The notes under the pieces were generated by a model. The model saw only the letters and a list, made by a program, of their open reading frames with translations. It did no database searches and was not told the DNA's origin. Positions 7,250 through 9,279 of a DNA stretch of 9,279 nucleotides are shown in pieces. Origin of the DNA: Anaerolineae bacterium (lineage in GTDB: Bacteria; Chloroflexota; Anaerolineae; B4-G1); the NCBI GenBank assembly GCA_027079895.1, contig JALWUZ010000023.1, forward strand, positions 1 through 9,279, read 5' to 3'. Position numbers and translations under genes: made by a program. The stretch's first letter is position 1. Each line of letters opens with the position of its first letter.

Positions 7250-8254
7250 TCACCCGCTGACAGCCTGGGCGACGTCCACCATAATCTCCCGAATGTCTAT
7301 GTCCACCGGGCAGGAGACGACGCACCGCCCGCACCCCACACAACCCAGGGGGCCGAAATCCTCCGGGTAGTAACAGAACTTGCAGAAGAACCGGTTGCGA
7401 ATCCGGTCCGGCTTGGTCGGGCGGGAGTTGTGCCCTCCGGCAGCGCGGCGGTAATTGGTGCTGGTGCAGGCGTCCCAGACCCGAATCCGCTCGATGCGCA
7501 CCAGGCCGGGCCGCTCCTCCACCACCCGGTCGGTGAGGTCGAAACAGCGGCAGGTGGGGCAGACGTAGGTACAAATGCGGCAACTGAGGCACCGCTCGCC
7601 GTGCCGCATCCAGATCTGATCGTTGAACACCTCCCGCCACTGCTTCGGGGAGACGACCGGATACTGCTCCCCGTCGGCGACGGCCGGAGGAGGCTCGCCG
7701 GGCCGTTCCTCCAACGGCAGGTCGGCCACCAACGCCGCCCCTTTCTCCGTCACCACCTCCACCGCGTAGCCGCCCTCCACCTCGCGCAACATCACATCCA
7801 GATGGGAGGGGTCGTCCGGCCCGCTGCCGAAGGAGGTGCAGAAGCACCCCTCCCACATCTGCGGACAGGCCATCCCGACCAGCGTCGTCCGCTGCCGATG
7901 ATTGGCGTAATACTTGTCCGGCGGCTCCTGTTCCAGGAACAGGGCGTCAATCACCTCGAATCCGTGAGCGTCGCAGGGCCGCAGGCCGAAGATGACCTGC
8001 TTCCGCTCCGGCAGCACCTCCTCCTGCTTCACCTCGTTCCGCCGCTTCTCGATGCGCAGGAGTACCTCGGTGTCCGGGAAGATGAACTCTTTGGCGGATA
8101 GTTCCGGCCTCTGGTACTCGAACAGGATCTCCGCGCTGGAGGCGACCGGACGGTAGAGCACGTGCCCGTCCACGTCGCGCGGGGCGACCAGATCAACCTC
8201 TTGGGCCAGGTCGTCGAGCCATTTTTTCAGATTGTCCAGGGTAACGTACTTCAC
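7250..8254 (-). CDS. 4Fe-4S dicluster protein, sulfhydrogenase beta/FlxB-like
   Basis: A 334-residue iron-sulfur protein of the hydrogenase beta-subunit/AsrA/FlxB type, which relays electrons between a diaphorase subunit and its partners. Seen: an N-terminal domain with FGLRPCDAHG (Cys94) and CPQMWEGCFCTSFGSGP (Cys130, 137, 139), both typical of this family; a ferredoxin set Cys222/225/228/232 (CLSCRICTYVCPTC); CKFCYYP (Cys291, 294); and a second ferredoxin set Cys305/308/311/315 (CVGCGRCVVSCP). Start choice: the frame is open far upstream, but that part only shadows the preceding gene. GTG at 8254-8252 has GGGAGG six bases before it and gives the expected length. It follows the preceding stop by 17 bases. 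The protein is cytoplasmic. It is transcribed together with its apparent partner at 8272-9141. Confidence 0.9.
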   Translation of the reverse strand: MKYVTLDNLKKWLDDLAQEVDLVAPRDVDGHVLYRPVASSAEILFEYQRPELSAKEFIFPDTEVLLRIEKRRNEVKQEEVLPERKQVIFGLRPCDAHGFEVIDALFLEQEPPDKYYANHRQRTTLVGMACPQMWEGCFCTSFGSGPDDPSHLDVMLREVEGGYAVEVVTEKGAALVADLPLEERPGEPPPAVADGEQYPVVSPKQWREVFNDQIWMRHGERCLSCRICTYVCPTCRCFDLTDRVVEERPGLVRIERIRVWDACTSTNYRRAAGGHNSRPTKPDRIRNRFFCKFCYYPEDFGPLGCVGCGRCVVSCPVDIDIREIMVDVAQAVSG

Positions 8255-8260
8255 GACATC

Positions 8261-8266
8261 CCTCCC
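8261..8266 (-). promoter_or_regulatory. Shine-Dalgarno site fixing a GTG start
   Basis: GGGAGG six bases upstream of GTG at 8254-8252. It decides the start of the 334-residue beta-like subunit, since nearby ATGs (in GTGATGGG and GGGATGTC) are in another frame and hit TGA at once. Confidence 0.75.
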
Positions 8267-8271
8267 ATCAC

Positions 8272-9141
8272 CTAAATCGGCGAGCCCTCTTCGCCCAACT
8301 CGAACAGGAGCGGGCTCATCGTCTCCTCGACGCCGGCGCGATAGTGATACAGGTCGCCCACCGTCCGCGCCAGTTGCCGGTTGAGCAGGCTGAGCGGCAG
8401 TCCCATCGGGCAGACCCGCTCGCACTCGTTGCACTCGGCGCAGCGACCGGCCAGGTGCAGGGCGCGGCCCAGATGGAACACGTATTTCGGCCCCAGTTCG
8501 ATGCCGATGTCTATCCACAGCCCGTCGTCCCGCTCGAACATACAGGTGGTGCAGTAGCAGCCGGGGCAGACTTGGCGGCAGGCGTAGCAGCGGATGCAGC
8601 GGTCGAACTCGTGCAGCCAGAACTCCATCCGCGCGGCGGGGGAGAGGGCCTCGATGCGGGCCAGGTCGGCGTAATCGTCCTCGACCGGCGTCACCTCCGG
8701 CTTCTCGCCGAGGAGCAGGTCGTAGACCGGCGGTATGCGGTCGGCGCAGCGGGCACAGCGCGGTTGCAACTCCCCGGCCTCGTCCCGCAGCCCCTCGCAA
8801 GCCACCCCGATGAGGAACACCCGCTCTCGTTCCACCTGCTTCTCCGCGAAGAGGACGTTGGCGGAACGGGCATCGCACGGCTTGACCACCACCGCCACGC
8901 GGGGCGGCTCCTCCCCTCGACGGCGCGGCTTCTTCTTGTCGTGGAGATAGTTGACCAGGTTGTAGACGCAGCCATCTCCCCAGACCAGCCGCTCCACGTC
9001 GTCCGCCTCGTAGATGAAAGCCGGGCGGGTACGACCGTGCGGGCCGCTCTCGCAGCCGATGACGCAATCCACCCGCCCTTCCGCCAGCAACTGACGGGCT
9101 TGCTCGCGCACCTGTTGGGTCAGAGGTTCATTGATCGGCAT
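8272..9141 (-). CDS. 4Fe-4S dicluster protein, FlxC/HdrC/FrhB-like electron-transfer subunit
   Basis: A 289-residue Fe-S protein and the first gene of the operon. The N-terminal half has scattered conserved-looking cysteines (Cys26, Cys30 in CVIGCESG; KPCDARS with Cys89; VACEG with Cys115; CARC 129-132), like F420-hydrogenase-beta-type proteins. Two ferredoxin sets follow: Cys182/185/188/192 (CIRCYACRQVCPGC), with extra cysteines 195, 197 and 200, and Cys234/237/240/244 (CAECNECERVCPMG). The spacing between the two sets, with a helix in between, recalls HdrC and FlxC. KPCDA here mirrors RPCDA in the next gene, so the two subunits look distantly related. The ATG at 9141 has AGGAGG 6 bases upstream. 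It is probably a soluble subunit of the same complex as the beta-like and FlxA-like proteins. The Fe-S nature is certain; the exact subunit name is not. Confidence 0.85.
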   Translation of the reverse strand: MPINEPLTQQVREQARQLLAEGRVDCVIGCESGPHGRTRPAFIYEADDVERLVWGDGCVYNLVNYLHDKKKPRRRGEEPPRVAVVVKPCDARSANVLFAEKQVERERVFLIGVACEGLRDEAGELQPRCARCADRIPPVYDLLLGEKPEVTPVEDDYADLARIEALSPAARMEFWLHEFDRCIRCYACRQVCPGCYCTTCMFERDDGLWIDIGIELGPKYVFHLGRALHLAGRCAECNECERVCPMGLPLSLLNRQLARTVGDLYHYRAGVEETMSPLLFELGEEGSPI

Positions 9142-9146
9142 GGAAG

Positions 9147-9152
9147 CCTCCT
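9147..9152 (-). promoter_or_regulatory. Shine-Dalgarno site of the first operon gene
   Basis: AGGAGG six bases before the ATG at 9141-9139. It supports the start of the 289-residue protein. Confidence 0.8.
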
Positions 9153-9182
9153 GTACTTGGACTACTCTCCCAAAACGGGGGT

Positions 9183-9211
9183 ATTATACTCTCTTGGGCG
9201 GAAACTGCCAA
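9183..9211 (-). promoter_or_regulatory. Sigma-70 type promoter of the operon
   Basis: On the minus strand TTGGCA (9211-9206), a 17-base spacer, then TATAAT (9188-9183). The -10 is perfect and the -35 matches five of six consensus bases, TTGACA. Transcription would start near 9176, giving a leader of about 35 bases before the ATG at 9141. As no terminator is evident downstream until at least 192, this could drive all nine genes. Housekeeping sigma use is inferred. Confidence 0.8.
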
Positions 9212-9243
9212 CGTCGGGCCGGCCGTGTCTCTGCCCGGAAGTG

Positions 9244-9252
9244 TGTTATAAT
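9244..9252 (+). promoter_or_regulatory. Extended -10 promoter, divergent
   Basis: TGTTATAAT on the plus strand: a perfect TATAAT (9247-9252) preceded by the TGn extension. No good -35 is found 16-18 bases upstream, as is common for extended -10 promoters. The start would be near 9259-9260. It fires away from the operon, so the two promoters share about 70 bases where one regulator could act on both. Confidence 0.6.
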
Positions 9253-9259
9253 TGCCGCC

Positions 9260-9279
9260 GTGTCCGACCTGTGGAGGAA
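9260..9279 (+). CDS. Possible start of a divergent gene (leaderless GTG), cut by the window edge
   Basis: GTG at 9260-9262 opens a frame reading V/M-S-D-L-W-R up to the edge. It lies 8 bases after the last base of TATAAT, where transcription would begin, which is the layout of a leaderless gene. The alternative is that GGAGGAA (9273-9279) is a Shine-Dalgarno site for an ATG just outside the window. Six codons cannot settle this and no product can be named. Confidence 0.3.

Noticed and set aside
6602..8101. Plus-strand open frame of 499 codons
   Set aside because: It is antisense to the MscL, PEBP and beta-like genes, with no motif of its own.
8255..9067. N-terminal extension of the beta-like subunit
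   Set aside because: The frame is open but only shadows the 289-residue gene in another phase; GTG at 8254 has a good ribosome site and gives a normal length.
9165..9197. Inverted CCCAA...TTGGG arms around the operon -10 as an operator
   Set aside because: The arms are only five bases, with a spacer of about 20, so chance is likely.

Overview
The window holds one tightly packed minus-strand operon plus the edges of its two neighbours. The DNA is GC-rich, all ten minus-strand genes face the same way, and most have strong Shine-Dalgarno sites of the AAGGAGG type. The content is strictly anaerobic redox machinery: many 4Fe-4S ferredoxin motifs, an HdrA, an MvhD and a hydrogenase-gamma-type diaphorase. 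A bacterium such as an anaerobic or thermophilic Chloroflexota member would fit the gene mix and the 'ACN...PTDTP' lipoprotein style. That assignment is inference and not proven here.

Layout in the direction of transcription (high to low coordinates): a divergent promoter region (9142-9279) has a consensus -35/-10 pair for the operon. It also has an extended -10 promoter firing the other way into a gene that lies almost wholly outside the window. Then come two 4Fe-4S dicluster proteins resembling the B/C subunits of Flx or sulfhydrogenase complexes (9141-8272 and 8254-7250), MscL with a zinc-ribbon tail (7231-6773), a PEBP-family lipoprotein (6765-6175), an FAD/NAD(P)H reductase of the hydrogenase gamma/FlxA type (6164-5328), an AAA ATPase carrying a PD-(D/E)XK nuclease-like domain (5309-3567), an ArsA/Get3-family ATPase (3565-2639), HdrA (2604-631) and MvhD (605-192). 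A new lipoprotein gene starts at 106 and runs off the left edge. Spaces between operon genes are 1 to 34 bases, and no terminator is evident inside.

The main observation is that hdrA is interrupted by an in-frame TGA (2028-2026) exactly where HdrA proteins normally carry a conserved cysteine, in a DCSA-U-ILGPKM context. A 7-bp hairpin with a GGUC loop lies shortly after the TGA and looks like a bacterial SECIS element. The gene therefore encodes one selenocysteine-containing HdrA of 657 residues, not two fragments. TGA is still a normal stop in at least three neighbouring genes.

Functionally, the diaphorase (FlxA-like), the two ferredoxin-type subunits, MvhD (the 2Fe-2S adaptor) and HdrA (flavin plus Fe-S) make up most of an Flx-Hdr type NAD(P)H:ferredoxin/disulfide electron-transfer or electron-bifurcating complex. 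HdrB and HdrC, which would supply the disulfide-reducing site, are absent from the window. The ArsA-like ATPase, the AAA/nuclease-like protein, MscL and the PEBP lipoprotein are unexpected members of such an operon.
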